Part shown: piece by piece, positions 35,930 to 47,940 of the stretch | How the letters are laid out: the number at the start of each line of letters is the position of its first letter | Numbering within the stretch: position 1 is the first letter of the stretch | Source: Capitulum mitella | Taxonomy: Eukaryota > Arthropoda > Thecostraca > Pollicipedomorpha > Pollicipedidae | Assembly (NCBI GenBank): GCA_030062745.1 | Contig: CP099840.1 | Location: 35,405,101-35,469,100, forward strand | Direction of reading: 5' to 3' | DNA: 64,000 nt | Notes under the pieces: model-generated | Databases searched by the model: none | What the model was told of the DNA's origin: nothing | Seen by the model: only the letters and a program-made list of their open reading frames with translations | Translations under genes and position numbers: made by a program

Positions 35930-37019
35930 CCCTATTCCCGGCGGGGGGGGGGCTGAATCCGCCCCCCTCGGGTTTTTTGCTTGCCGATTCCAGGATTTTT
36001 AACGCAGCTTCACGAAACTTTGTCGCTTTTCCTAGTCATTTTTTCTACGTGCCGTGACAAAATTTCAAAATTCTATTTTGCTCAGGGGCGGAGCCAGGCA
36101 ACGTTTTTGGGATGCACCTCAGGCCATTTTTGGCCATGTTCAGGGTAAAAAGAAAATGTCTGCCAAAAACAGAGTTTTAAAGATAGAGCTTAAAAATTTA
36201 TATGGATGTACAGCTAAATAATTGGGCAATGTACAGATGTAATTTGGCTTATCTGAGGTCATTTTACAAGGTCAGGTCAAGGTCAAAAGTCAAAATTTGT
36301 TTTTTTCGCTATAATTCCAGCACGGTTTTTTCAAATACCAAACTCGGAATAAATATGACGTAAAAGGGTGTCTTCTACCTGTGTACCAAGTTTCAGCTTA
36401 ATATCAGGTCTGGTCACGGAGCTATGACCTAAAATATCAGTGCGCGTACCATGTATCGCAATAGCCATAAAATGAAATTCTTGACATAGAGTGAATTCAA
36501 ATGACTGAAAACGTTTACAGATAATATTAAATGCACACGAGATCATTCCAAGTGAGCCCAAGGTCGCTGGAGGTCATTTAAGGTTAAAGGTCGCAAGTTG
36601 ATCTGAGAAACGTGGCCATGACAGTTCCCCTTATTCATGTCCCTGGCACCGCCTATCCTAACATTATACAAACATTGTAATGCGATTTGTACTTCTTTAA
36701 TATAACATGACCAGCAGAAGCCAAAAAAGGGTGTCTGCCTCTTTTGTTTATTCAGTTGTTAGAAAACTAATCCTCCTATTTTTGATCATCAGTGCAAAGG
36801 TCTAAAAGTACCCCTCATTTTGACATTTTTTCCCCACTGTATCAACAAATTTCAAAATTTTGAAATTTCTTTTTTATAAAAATGTAGTTCACGTCACGGC
36901 AAATCGGTTGCCGTTTGTTGCGATGAAATCGGACGAGTAGTTCTCAAGATCTCAGGGAGGGCCGAATCTGCCCCGCCTGCCGGGAATCGACCATACTGTC
37001 TAGCCCTCCGGGAATAGGG
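35930..37019 (+). mobile_element. TTAA-flanked element, family D (1090 bp)
   Basis: TTAA at 35926-35929 and 37020-37023. Begins CCCTATTCCCGG and ends CCGGGAATAGGG. The interior is non-coding, with several aggtca words; both ends match the inverted 17495-18017 copy. This longer version keeps the middle that the short copy lost. Its target site and CCC ends point to piggyBac-type mobilisation. Confidence 0.8.
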
Positions 37020-37023
37020 TTAA

Positions 37024-37665
37024 CATGCAAGGAATGCACATCAGCTGTGGCGGACGCCCATTTGCTCGGGCGAAAACCCCAGTTTGCTTTGTTATTGGTA
37101 ACGAACATTTGAACTCGGGTTAGCTCAAGTAACGATCTGTGGCTTGCCCAAGAACAGCCTGCATGGGCCCACAGAGAGCGGTACATTCAATTGGATACCC
37201 GTTACCTGGGATGAAGTCGGGTTATCCGAAGTAAGGTGGGTTTGCCCACATTTAAACTCGGGTTAGCCCAAATACAAATCTATGGCTTGCCCACGGACAA
37301 CCTGCGTGGTCCCACAGTGAACGGACCATTCGACTGGCTGCCTGCTGCCTGAAATCAACTTGGACTATCCGGAGTAAGGTTGGGTTTGCCCATGCACAGT
37401 CCGCTCGGGCCCACACTTGTCCTGCTGCGTTAAGGCATGGCTCTGCCCGGGATCATTACGACAAGCCCGCGCAGTGCTCGGGCACGCCCGAACACAGGTT
37501 GGGCTTACCCGCTCGGGCTTAACTGTGGTCCCGTTTGAGAGTCAATTTGGTGCCTTGTGTCCAATGCCGAGCAGACCCACAACGCAGCGCGGGCTAGCCC
37601 AAACAAGCAGCGCGGGCTAGCCCGACCACGGCCCACGTGGAGCCACACCAAAATTGCTGGCTGGG
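37024..37665. mobile_element. GGGC/GCCC-motif element fragment
   Basis: Many words such as gggttagccca, gggtttgccca and cgggctagcccga. It ends AAAATTGCTGGCTGGG, the same terminus as the 5 kb element ending at 44534. I cannot find a matching left end, so this may be a truncated member. Confidence 0.6.
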
Positions 37666-37680
37666 TTACGAGATCATTAA

Positions 37681-39115
37681 ACCTTCATAGTGCCTTAACC
37701 CGTCACCGCCTGGCGCGTTTTTGTACCCGCGACCGCCTGGTGGTGATATCAAAAAGGGCACCCCCTGTTATCTCAGGATCTAACAGTCGGATCTGAACCG
37801 GTCTACCACCAATCGATAGCCCTAGGTCTTGAAATTCAGAAAACACTGTCAGCCCTGGTCACGTGATTGAAGACGTCGCAGGTCACGTGAAACACATAAC
37901 ACGACGTCGAAAAAACTGGCACCGATTCGTACATCATATCATCGGCAATGCTGGTCTCAGAGCCTCCAACTGGGCATAAAACAAAAAGGCGTCAAACGAA
38001 ATGAATCTGCTGCATCAGAATCACGCCCTAATGTGAAAAATTTCTGGTTCAAGGTCAACGTAGGCCAGGTGAAATATTCGTCTCGCTTTACAAACCGAAA
38101 ATCAGTGCTTACTTGCAGCCATTTTGATGCACGTGACAAAAAGGACGGAAGTGAAACCTTCTGATCATCAGTTTTCCATTGATTTTTTTCATCCAGCGAA
38201 GGTCAGACTAGGTCAGATCAGATAAGGTTGCATTTCTCTTCCTGACAAAGAGCAATAATCACACGCTGGGACTCTTAACTGCGTCAAGTACAGAACTGTA
38301 ATGACATCTGGCGATAATTAAATCTGCTTTGTCTGCTCTTTATCAGGTCAAGGTGAAACCTTTCAGGACAGATAGTCATTTTTCTTTTTCTGACAGTTCA
38401 TTTCGTTTTGACATCTACCTATGGCGTCAAGTGACATGACCTCACGTTGCATTTGGTGAGCCTTGCTAAGAGGCGCATATAGGTTTGCTTGTGTCGCTTG
38501 AACGATGGAGAGAGCCAGCGGCAACAACTTCAATCACTCACAATGCAAATCAGTCTTACTGTCATTGTGCATGTGACCTAGAATGACCTCTCATGTTGAC
38601 ATGGCACGGTTGTATATCCTTTTGGGGATTGTGTCCTATGTAAATCCAAATAATCCGTGTATTTTACCTGCGAATATTAAAAAAGGCAAGTTTGAGCCAC
38701 CGCTCCAAGAGGCTAAAACATGTTCATTTGTGATGTCATATCTCCATGACGTGACCTGGTATGAAAATGATTTTGATACCAAAATATGGGAAACTGAATA
38801 CTTAATCGGAACAGGAAATTTGGTTGGGCTGGCTTTAACGGCTCAGGAGTTATTCACGAAAAACCGAAGCGGTGCCCTATTTGACACCCTCTCCCATGGC
38901 AGTACCGGGTTAGGACAATATCTAAGCTTGACATTATTCCTACTATTTTATTGCAAACACGAAAAAACGATCATATCCGGAGATTTTGAAAATAACAGTA
39001 CACGATTTTTCAGTTCTGAAAAATCTTTCCTTTCGATTTGTCGATTTGCATGACAGATGTACTGGTTAGCCCAGACATGGCCAAAACAGACGTTAATGTT
39101 CGCTTCTAACGGCCA
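37681..39115. other. Non-coding part of copy B
   Basis: Aligns with 18022-19490. A 156-codon frame (38583-39053, plus) exists only here and is not kept in A, so it is not called. Confidence 0.55.
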
Positions 39116-39117
39116 GG

Positions 39118-39574
39118 TCATCTGCAGCGGGGCGAGCGTGTAGGTGACGAAGCCGACTGCCATCTTCCCTTTAGGTTACTGTTGATGCCGGGGAGTACCG
39201 AGATGCCGGCTCCGCCCTGCAGGAACTTGACAAGCGCCACCAGGACGTCTGTCTGGCGGCGCGCGGTCGGCTCAGCCAGTGGCGTTATCAGCAACAGCGC
39301 CGCCGGCCGGCGCGCCGCCTTCTCAACCCCCTGGCCGCGCACACGGCGCTGCCGTGTGCGCGGCCGCCTCCAGCAGCGCCGACGCCAAGATGGCCACGCC
39401 CAGCGGCGTCTGCGGACGGCGGCTGTGGGTGAACAGGACCGACACGTAGTTGGTGACCAGGCGGGTGACGCCGAGCAGCGTCGGCAGCGCCAGCAACTCG
39501 CTGAAGCCCTCGGCGGCGGCGGCGGCGGCGGCGGCAGCGGCGCAGTATCGAGCGTGCAGCGCCCGAAGGCGCGT
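39118..39574 (-). pseudogene. Membrane-protein remnant, copy B, interrupted by the 5 kb element
   Basis: Same hydrophobic blocks as 19402-19971 (LLALPTLLGVTRLVTNYVSV, VAILASALLEAA, LLLITPLAEPTARR, FVTYTLAPLQ) with the same internal frame change. The 5 kb element splits it from its upstream part at 44535. Confidence 0.35.
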
Positions 39575-40099
39575 CCCAGCCAACACTCTGCTTGGCCTGA
39601 AAGTAGGCAGGTTGGGCGCAGCCTGGCCAGAGCCCAAGTTAGCTCAACCTCGACATATGGATAGGAGAAAAACGGCGTAGGCGCAGCGCGCTTTAGGTTG
39701 GGCAGAGCCCCAACTTCGGCTCAGCCCAAACATGCTGAGATATGCTCAATAGGGCGCTGCCCGCATTAGGTTGGGCAGAGCCCGAACTCGGGCTCTGCCC
39801 ATCCATAGATCACGTATGCATGATGGTGGCTGGCTCCGACCCGCCTGTCGTTTATTTTGACGTCCGTGGCCCCGGGACCGTCTGAGCGGGACGTGGTAGA
39901 CCTCCAGTGGCAGGCACGACTGGCAGTGTGGGTGACTGAGCTGTTGAACCCTGCAACGGCCTCAGTACTTGGGCAGAAAGAGGGCCCAGGGGTGACCAAC
40001 ATCCAACCCGAGTTCCTGTCAGCTCAGGCCTTACGTGGGTGTTCTGGCCTTTCTAGTCTATTGTCTAGTTTAGCCTACTGTCTAGACTACTGATTGCAC

Positions 40100-42680
40100 T
40101 ACCTCAAATGCCAGTTTATTCATTCATATTGTTTTGTATTGTTTCCTATCCATTCATGGGAAGTATGGCCACCTGAAATGTTATCCTGCATCCCAATGTA
40201 AAGCACACAGAATATGATATCGTGTCATATGTAAGATATTGCCTACATCTTCGCGAAGAACGACCCTCCCCGAGTGATTTCTAGACAACCGACGGAATGA
40301 GTTGGAGCGCTGCATGGCCCTGACCGATGAACTCGTGGACGATGACTTGTCCCACCGGAAGCTGTTTATCACGTGCAGCGCGGTTTCCGTAGACAGCGTG
40401 GAGTCGCCGGCTGGCCCACCCAGCCACCGACTTCTGTCTCTGCGTCCCCTTCTCCAAACCACGGGGGGCCGGTCCGAACCTGGACGACGCTTGTTTCACA
40501 AACGCTGGCCCGCTGTTTGACTACTGCATTCTGGCGCGATTTTCCCGGAACAAATAGGTGCGTGTAAGTGACCGACACAGTCCGGACGCACCCTCATCTC
40601 TTAAACAATTCGTTCTTTTGCAAGTGCGTGGAGAACGAGGCGTTTTAATTTCATCTAATGGTATATTTGCTGAAACGGCCAGTTTTGTTCGGTGCAGTTG
40701 CTCTGTTTTGTGTAAATGATGGGGGAAGCCAACCAGGGGCCCTACTGGGCCCGACAGCCTAATCTCCCTTAAAATGTAAGTTTCTCAACGTCGCCAGCCG
40801 CCAACTCCTGCCAGAAAACGGGGGGGGGGGGGCGTAAGGGACGTGGTCCCCTGGTCCCCGCCTCTCGCTGGCGAAACCCGTCGTTGCGACGAGGAGATTG
40901 GGACATGGCACATCTGATAATGGGCTCAGAATGCGATAACGGACGCATTCCGCAACGCATGCTATTCCCTGGACGCGCACATGGCCACTTGACATAACAT
41001 AGGCAGAACAGAGCGACAAGCAACATCTAGTGAACGAAAGATGAACCTTTTTCGGACACAATGCTGCGAGTGGCAATGCATTTTGCTTATTCCCAGGGGG
41101 ATGCCGAACTGAAATAAACTAGAAATTCCACCTATCTGATAGAAAAATTACCTGGCTACAAGCTCCACCCATGGACAAAGGCTTCTGATGGATATGTGCT
41201 GCGTCAGACAGCCAGGAGGATGCAGTAGAAATTTTCTCATGCCGAAGATTCAGGAAAATACTTTGTTCACAGCTCACAAATCGCGAAATCCCCCCGGGAT
41301 GTACCATACCAATGGCAATTTTTGCTAATCAAACTTAAAGGTAATGAATCATGCAACAGGGGCGTGGGGGAGGCTGAGGGCATGGACAAAACAAAATATT
41401 AAGAGATAAATGAACAGGACCGCCCAGAAAGTGATATTCGTGTGACAGACAAACGCGCCGATAGGGCTAACATCACGGCCTGGGGTGGCCGGCCCGCCGG
41501 AGTCGCTGCCCCTGCGAGCGGCCGGTCGGCTGGACGTACGTTACAGCTGCATACGAATCATTGGTAATCTGCGGGTCACCGAGTAGATTAGAATGAGCCT
41601 TTTTGACACCCCTTCAGTGTTTACTTCCAGCAACTACCACGCATGGTCCCGCTTCAAAGAGGACGGCATAAAATCCGGTTCGCAGTTGTCGGAGGCATCT
41701 CCGGCTGGCCGTTGCGACACAAACGATGCCACAAACGAATCATTCATTTAAACACGTCATAAACAGAAGCTTTTCCCTGCGATCAGTTCCTCGCATTCAA
41801 GACGATCCTTTCCGAGAAAGGTGCAGACAGGAGCCTGGAGCCGACAGCATGACGGCATTGCGCACTGCTTGGAAAGTAATGTAACGGGTCGTGCGGTAAT
41901 CACTTCCATTGGAAATATAAAGGGGTGGCAGTACGCGGGTGATAAAATAGATTGACAGAAATATAAAAATAATACAAATTACGCGTGATAATTTTCAAAG
42001 GCATCAAAACGTTTTGTAAGCATACGTCGTTACACTGATCTAAGAAGAGGTACCGTGGGCTCTGCGTTAGTCCAAGCTATTTTTCCAAGCTATTTGCGAA
42101 AAACGGAGGAGGGGAAGGGTTCCCAGGCCCTCTCCTCCTATCCGAACAGCGGGCCGGCGCGCGTTTCTATTAGACTGGTTGCTGGCGCCGTTAGCCTAAG
42201 GGAAGCAATGAGAAAGCCGGTGAGCTTGGGACCGTTAGGGCGTTCAGAAAGGTTTTTGTTGAAAGGCCGCATACTTTAGTTTGGCGGTGCTCTCGGTGCG
42301 TTTGAGGCAGCTTGGGTGACTCACACGAAGTTTACTCCACGAAGATTCACGACCTCCATCAGCTGCGATCAACGTAAGTAGCCATATGTGTGCTGTAGAC
42401 ATTAGTCGTTGCTTGGCAGGTTTTATTATACTTGTGGAGGCCTTTACCCGTTTGTTTTTCCCCGCTAGAAACGGACAAACGGCTTCAGTTAGGCATACCA
42501 GGCATACCATATTTCCTTACGCCTTCCCCAATAAGGCGGACATGGTGCCAAGAAGTTCTCTGCGCCTTGAAGATTGTGGTAGTTATGCTCTGAAACATTC
42601 TGTCAGCCCGTTCGGCTCAGCCGAACGGCGCTTCCCGACAGCTGACATCTTTTTTTCGTCATGCACGTCATACATCAATA
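40100..42680. other. Interior of the 5-kb element, no supported gene
   Basis: Several frames of 60-110 codons exist on both strands. None has a recognisable motif, and 42386-42721 overlaps the DUF4806-like exon in another frame. Earlier exons of that gene may be here. Confidence 0.4.
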
Positions 42681-42686
42681 TGTTCC

Positions 42687-42849
42687 TTGGTGGAGCACCT
42701 TGCTGGATGGTGCAGCAGTGACGAGGAGGCCGATGTGAGGGCCGTCATGAAGGCCCTCATCTCTAACGAAATGGCCGAGCGGCTGTCCCTGTCCGGACGC
42801 GAAGGAAAGCTGTGTCTACATGGCATCAATCTGTATGAGGTAATAGCTG
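42687..42849 (+). pseudogene. DUF4806-like exon inside the 5-kb element
   Basis: Encodes DVRAVMKALISNEMAERLS then GREGKLCLHGINLYEVIAG, ending at a donor g|gtaagt. The pattern (LLTNELA..., G..GK..F..L.L..VI) is that of DUF4806, a domain common in animal transposon-associated proteins. The exon start is unsure. The downstream exon contains a stop, so the gene is called decayed. Confidence 0.5.
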
Positions 42850-43349
42850 GTAAGTGTGCAAGCAGATCTGTTACGGAGACTGTCTAGCAGCTTGCTCTAT
42901 GGGAAATAGCAAGGTCGGTTGATGGCCAGGGCGTGTGCCGCGGGTCGATAAGGTGCTGGGTTCAGGACTAGCCGTTGGTGTATAGTTGTCCTTGCCGACA
43001 AGCGGGGTAATGGCTACGAACCCACTATCGTGAGGAAATAACCCAACGTTCCGGCTTGTAACGATACCTTAATTGTTGTACCACATAACGCCGCACTGGC
43101 AGGGGTGTAGTGTCCTATTCAGTTGAGGGGACGACTGAAACTGCCTCCTGAACTTCACCATCAGCTCCCCACTTCGAAACGAAAGTGTATCAAATTCGGT
43201 GAATATTAGGTTTTATGTGCACCTTGATCGCAGTTTGAGCCGTTTTCACCCGGCTCAGTCTCCTCAACTGATTTTGTGAAACTTCGCGCCTGCACACTGG
43301 TATTAAAATAACGACAATCCATCTACCCCCTTTTCAACCCAACGACGCA

Positions 43350-43671
43350 ACGATTCAGACAATTTCTTGCAACTTTCACAGCGACGCTGCGCCGGTGTGG
43401 CAGTGGCACCAGGGTGGCCATCGACCAGACGGTGGCCCGCTGGCTGTCTGGCAGCCGGGACCGCAACGGGAAACGGTTGTAACGTCTAAAGGAGGCAGCC
43501 GCAGCCGCGACGTCATCTGGCCCGGCAGCAGCAGGACCCCAGTTGGGTCCGGGTGCCACGATGCACCAAGTCTCAGTGGCCTTAATGCACCAGGACAAGG
43601 TGGCCACAGCGCACCAGGACAGGATCTCATTGGACCAAGAAGAGGTCGAGGTGCCCTTTGGCAAACTTTAA
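43350..43671 (+). pseudogene. C-terminal exon of the DUF4806-like gene, one nonsense codon
   Basis: The frame reads TVARWLSGSRDRNGKRL, TAA at 43480-43482, then continues open with an Ala/Pro-rich stretch (KEAAAAATSSGPAAAG) and an acidic end to TAA at 43669-43671. The W-L..A.DR.G.R form recalls the segment after DUF4806 in related proteins. A single C-to-T change would explain the internal TAA. A polyadenylation signal (AATAAA) lies near 43857. Confidence 0.4.
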
Positions 43672-44534
43672 TTGAACTGCTAATGAAGATGAATACTCAT
43701 TACTCAGTGCGGCATGTGACCCTGTATAGACTGCCAGTGCAGTTTAAGCATGAGTGGTTGTAACAGAACGGATGTTCGGAGTGATGCCAGCGCTGACAGC
43801 TATAGCAGTTAGTTCAGGGCGAACAGCCAACATAGCCCGGTTGTAGGGTCCATCTCAAATAAACGTCCGTCATGTATCGCTGTGTTTTTCAATCGCTAAA
43901 AGCGATTATTCCTGGTGCTTGAGAAAGCTACGGAAGAAGAAACCTTAGCAATGGCACGCTTGCCTGAGCTTTAAGTTTGGGTAGACCTGGAACGGGGTTT
44001 TGGGTTAGCCCAGGCTTTAGGCCGGGATAGCCCGGGTTCTAGATTGGGCCAACCTGGGCTGTAGATTGGACCAGCCCAGGCCCCATGTTGAGCCAGTACA
44101 GGCTCCAGGTCGGGCAAGCCCAGGCAGCAGGGTCGGCTGGCGATGTAAAGCCCGATCGGGCCCCGGTCGGTTAATGTTACGGCAGGGGTTGGGCAGGCCC
44201 ACGTAGCAGTTCGGGTTCCGCCAAGGCAGAACCCAATGAGCCGTGCCCAAGTCATCTAGGGCTGCCCAGTTGCGCAGCTGGGGCGGAGCCCAAGCAGAGC
44301 CCTAGCGGTATTTTACTACGCAGTGTGGGCTTAGCCCAAGTTAGCTTGGGCATGCTCGGGTTTTGGGTGGATTTGCCCAAGCGGGGCCATGTCGGGTTTT
44401 GCTCGAGTTTTGGTTGGCGTTCCTGTTTCAAACGCCAGTCAATACCCAAGTTCTTCATGGGCTCTGCCGATAAACCAACGTGGGCACAGCCCTAGCTCAG
44501 CCCGCGCGGGCCCCGATCAGAATTGCTGGCTGGG

Positions 44535-45178
44535 GTCGGCCGGTGACCGTCGCCGTCGGCATCGGGACGCGGAGCGGAGAGGACGCGGACTCGCCGAGTC
44601 TGGCGGGGTGTCCGGTCGGCCTGCGACGGCACTCACCAAGGGCGCCGAGCGCCCGACGGGTGCCTGATCTGAACGGGGGATGCCTGATCTGTAAGGGGCG
44701 CTTGCATCGTGTCTGGTCTTTGAGCGGAGCCAAATTCTTTACAGGCTTCTCATCTGTACAAGAAGAGGGGCGCCTGGCCTGCATGGGGAGCCGGCCATTT
44801 CAGAGTTATCTGGTCTGTACGAGAACGTTTACCCGTAAGGGGACCGTGTCGACGAGGAGTGATTGACCCATGTATGAGGGGAAGGGAGCCTCTTAAAGTG
44901 ACGACCTTCTTAAATGTCCCCTTAAAGGGACATTTGAGAAGGTCGTCACTCAGCAAAAAAAGGAAAAGGAGAAAAATTACCAGGATTCGGTATTTGTTGT
45001 GGTTTGGCTTTAAGACATTTTTTAAATTTTCCTTCAAAACCATTTTTTTTTTTGTTTTGTCGTGAAGGGGGCGCCCATACCACGGGACACAAAGAGGGGA
45101 AACATTTCCCACCGTCCCGCCTGGCAGTTACACCAATGGTCTTCGGAAAAGCATAACCCAAGATGAGACAACCAACCA
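44535..45178. other. Copy B after the insertion
   Basis: Collinear with 19950-20580. It includes the 44897-44950 hairpin. Confidence 0.6.
44897..44950. repeat. 54-bp stem-loop specific to copy B
   Basis: Arms of 24 nt (agtgacgaccttcttaaatg.. and complement) with one mismatch and a 6-nt loop (cttaaa). In copy A only the right arm is present (about 20319-20340). Confidence 0.85.
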
Positions 45179-45457
45179 CTAGTTAATGATTATTTGGAAA
45201 AACCGGGGCACCGGAGAATGATGACAACCATACATGTTTATGGCGCTCAGACTCATCCAGGCGAGAGCAAACACTGAGATGTGAACCGCAATAAACAGTC
45301 CGAACAAGGGCGGTACGCTGCAAAAGCTTAAAGGTGTTGAAAACTGGCCACAAGTCGCACCACGCGCCGGCAGCACGCCGTTTACAACATAGGCCACTCC
45401 CCCAAAAAAGGGCATTTTGCTGAGCACGCTGGTTCCTTCAAAACTCGTTCCATTCAA
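45179..45457 (-). other. Hydrophobic open frame, copy B
   Basis: 93 codons with a likely membrane segment (VPPLFGLFIAVHISVFALAW) followed by MSLSAINMYGCHHSP. The equivalent frame in copy A is broken by indels. It could be an upstream exon of the membrane-protein remnant on the same strand, but there is no splice evidence. Confidence 0.25.
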
Positions 45458-45869
45458 ATGTCCGCAAAGATCTCATAGCGTGAGCCTCGCTGTTTTTACA
45501 GATTGCGTCCGACTGCATCAAGACAGTAAGCCGAAGCGCAGCTTTGTGCTGGGGCCTTTTTGATGTTTCTGCGGTGTTGGCACGTCAGCGAGCTGCATTC
45601 GCATTATGACTCGTACCCATTCAGCCCTCGCCCCGACAGAGGGTGGGGGTCGACCCGAACCCTCCTGTGTTTTCCCAGGGGCAACTTCTGAAGAGCTTAC
45701 CGGATTTCTCTCGAATTTCCAGTATTCTCTGGAACATCATTTGTACGAATTTTGATAAAGAAAATGAGTTCGATGCCATGCCAGGTAACTGAACTATCAT
45801 GTCATAAAGAGGAACACTTCGAACCATTTTGCGATGAAATTGCGGATGCTCGCAGCTTAACGTAACACG

Positions 45870-47460
45870 ATGACCCCACATCAACGGTAATGGTTGTCAA
45901 GGCCTCTTGATGATCAAATTTACCTACAGGCATGGGCGTTTGACCTTTTCTAAGGTCATGTAAGGTCATGGACCTAATTAGACCTTGGGTGACTTCGGAT
46001 GACCGTTCTTAGCCTTAGATGGTGTTTGGGTGTTTTAAGGTGATGATTTCAAATTAAGCGTCCACTTTACACAATTTCCACCCATGCATGTTAATTTCAT
46101 GCCTGACCCAAGGTCCTAGATTGCGTGCCGTTGAAGCCGGTCACGGGGTTTGACCTGATCTCACCTGTAACATTGATCTGGAACTGCAATGAAGAGCACC
46201 ATTCAGTTTGCAAGGCCTCAAGGTTCTTATCCGGCCTCTCTGACTGCGTAACATTGTGCTCTATGGCCGTGCAAACAAAAAGTTCAGCGATTTTCGCCTA
46301 TTCCGGATCATTGGCCCGACCTGGGAGGTCACCGGTTGACCTAAACCTAAAAACCGGATACCGTTGATTTCCTCTCATAACGAGCAATACGCTCGTTTTT
46401 GTGTTGCTGCTGTATCTCAATTAGGGAACAAACGCCATGGGATCGAACCGACCATTCCCATCTGCATAGTGGAAGGTGGGAAAACAACGCGCCCGGACGA
46501 GGGTTAAGTGTCTAATGGGAAGCTCGCCCGCCACATAGCCGAGACGGACCGCTGGAGGCACATGAAATATTGCCCAGAGCCTTCCCGTCCGGTACCTGCT
46601 CTGGGAGAAAATTTCATAAGGCCTAGCAATCGTCACAAGCAGGTTGGTAATAAAACAAATGAAGAAGGTACCTAAAACGATAATCGAATGCATTTTGTAT
46701 CGGGTGTTTGATCATGTTCGAAGACATCACTAGCGCCAGTTCGCCTGAAACTTCTTAAAATGCAACTCTTCCTCCCATTTCCGTACAGTGATGTACTAAC
46801 CCCAAAAGTAACCCAACACAATAAAATTGCAATGTTTCCACGTCAATATATCGAAGCAGAAAAGCCAATGAACCTCGTGAGGTAACCAACTTGAGGCACA
46901 GAACGCACGACTTTGTACCGATACGACTAGATTTTCTGAAAGGTTTCGAGGGCAGGATCATGGGGACATTCAAGGGTCAAGCATCATCCACTTGGACAGC
47001 CGGCCAGCATGATTGTGATGGCTAAGCTGGTAGTAAATTTAATGATACCAAGTCTCCGTTTACATACCAAACGGATGCGAAATATCTTTTACTCCAGAAT
47101 ATGCCTTGTGGTGACAATTTTTTGTGCATTACTCCAAATATGTTTTTACCATTCGAACTGGAAGCTTGAGAACCGGAGCCGGGCCTGCGTCGCTCTCCTA
47201 GTTGACGGAGCTGATGGCTCCTTGATAACGAAAGAATCGGTCCATTCTTGAAGCTCGGCAGCTGGTGTGATGTGTTTTTTTTTATGTATTTCTTCCGTTC
47301 CATTCCTGCAAACATCACTGGGAAAATTAAGGAACTCGAGGTTTCAGGACTATGAAAAACTCAGTTTACCTCAGACTTCGCCTGTAGATGCATAATCTTG
47401 CAATGGCTTCTTCACCGGTGACACCATAAGGAGAGACAATGGTGCGTCACTGAGGTGTGG
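45870..47460. other. Non-coding part of copy B
   Basis: Aligns with 21541-22427 and then, without the hAT, with 26509-27240. aggtca-like words cluster at 45950-46020. Confidence 0.6.
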
Positions 47461-47565
47461 AGCAAACGAGCCCTGCGGTAAAAATCTCTCGTCATTTTCA
47501 GCTGCTGGACACACTGCTCCAGCCTCCGTCTTGAGCACCTCCGCCGCCAGAGCGGCTAGCTGGGT

Positions 47566-47940
47566 TCAGTCGAACGAGATGCACTGGCCGTCCACGCTCG
47601 CGGCTCCGTTCGGACATAAGGAGTCATCACTAGAGACGCCCGTGCAACACTGGCCGTCACCGCACGGCGCAAGGCCCACCGGGCAGCGGACTTCAATGAC
47701 ATCTGCGAACTCTGTCAGGAAGTCAGGGATTTGGTCTTCGTCTGCCGGGCGGGACGGGCGGGATGGTGCGATGACGGAGATGTAGTACTGCTCGTCGCCG
47801 GTAGAGGCGCCAGTGCGTGGCGCGGGCAATGTTGCGCCGGTCACGACGGTGATGTAATATTTGGGAGCGGCGGCCGTCTCCAGGTCGGCGTCGGACGGCC
47901 GCGGCAGACCGTGCAGCGGGCACGCCAGCTGAAACCATAC
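47566..47940 (-). CDS. Secreted six-cysteine protein B, exon 2
   Basis: Acceptor gcccag|gtatgg; 125 codons including TGA at 47566-47568. Carries the cysteine domain. Confidence 0.68.
   Translation of the reverse strand, partial: VWFQLACPLHGLPRPSDADLETAAAPKYYITVVTGATLPAPRTGASTGDEQYYISVIAPSRPSRPADEDQIPDFLTEFADVIEVRCPVGLAPCGDGQCCTGVSSDDSLCPNGAASVDGQCISFD

Larger units (their letters stand above)
39575..44534. mobile_element. 5-kb transposon of unassigned family with GGGC/GCCC subterminal motifs
   Basis: Copy A reads gcgcgtcggcc without interruption (19948-19958), which defines both edges in B. Ends are CCCAGCCAACA (left) and TTGCTGGCTGGG (right, the complement of CCCAGCCAGCAA), so the inverted ends are about 11 bp. 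Target duplication is GT (or GTC if the first C is not counted). Both subterminal zones (39600-39800, 43960-44520) are full of gggcagagccc, gggttagccca and similar palindromic words. The interior carries a decayed DUF4806-like gene. I cannot assign a superfamily; short duplication and subterminal motifs would fit several. Confidence 0.8.

Noticed and set aside
38583-39053. 156-codon plus-strand open frame in copy B
   Set aside because: The aligned sequence in copy A (19000-19410) does not keep the frame, there is no motif, and it runs over the end of the minus-strand membrane remnant. It looks like chance.
43971-44458. Overlapping minus-strand frames rich in Gly, Pro and Trp
   Set aside because: They are translations of the GGGC/GCCC subterminal motifs of the 5 kb element.
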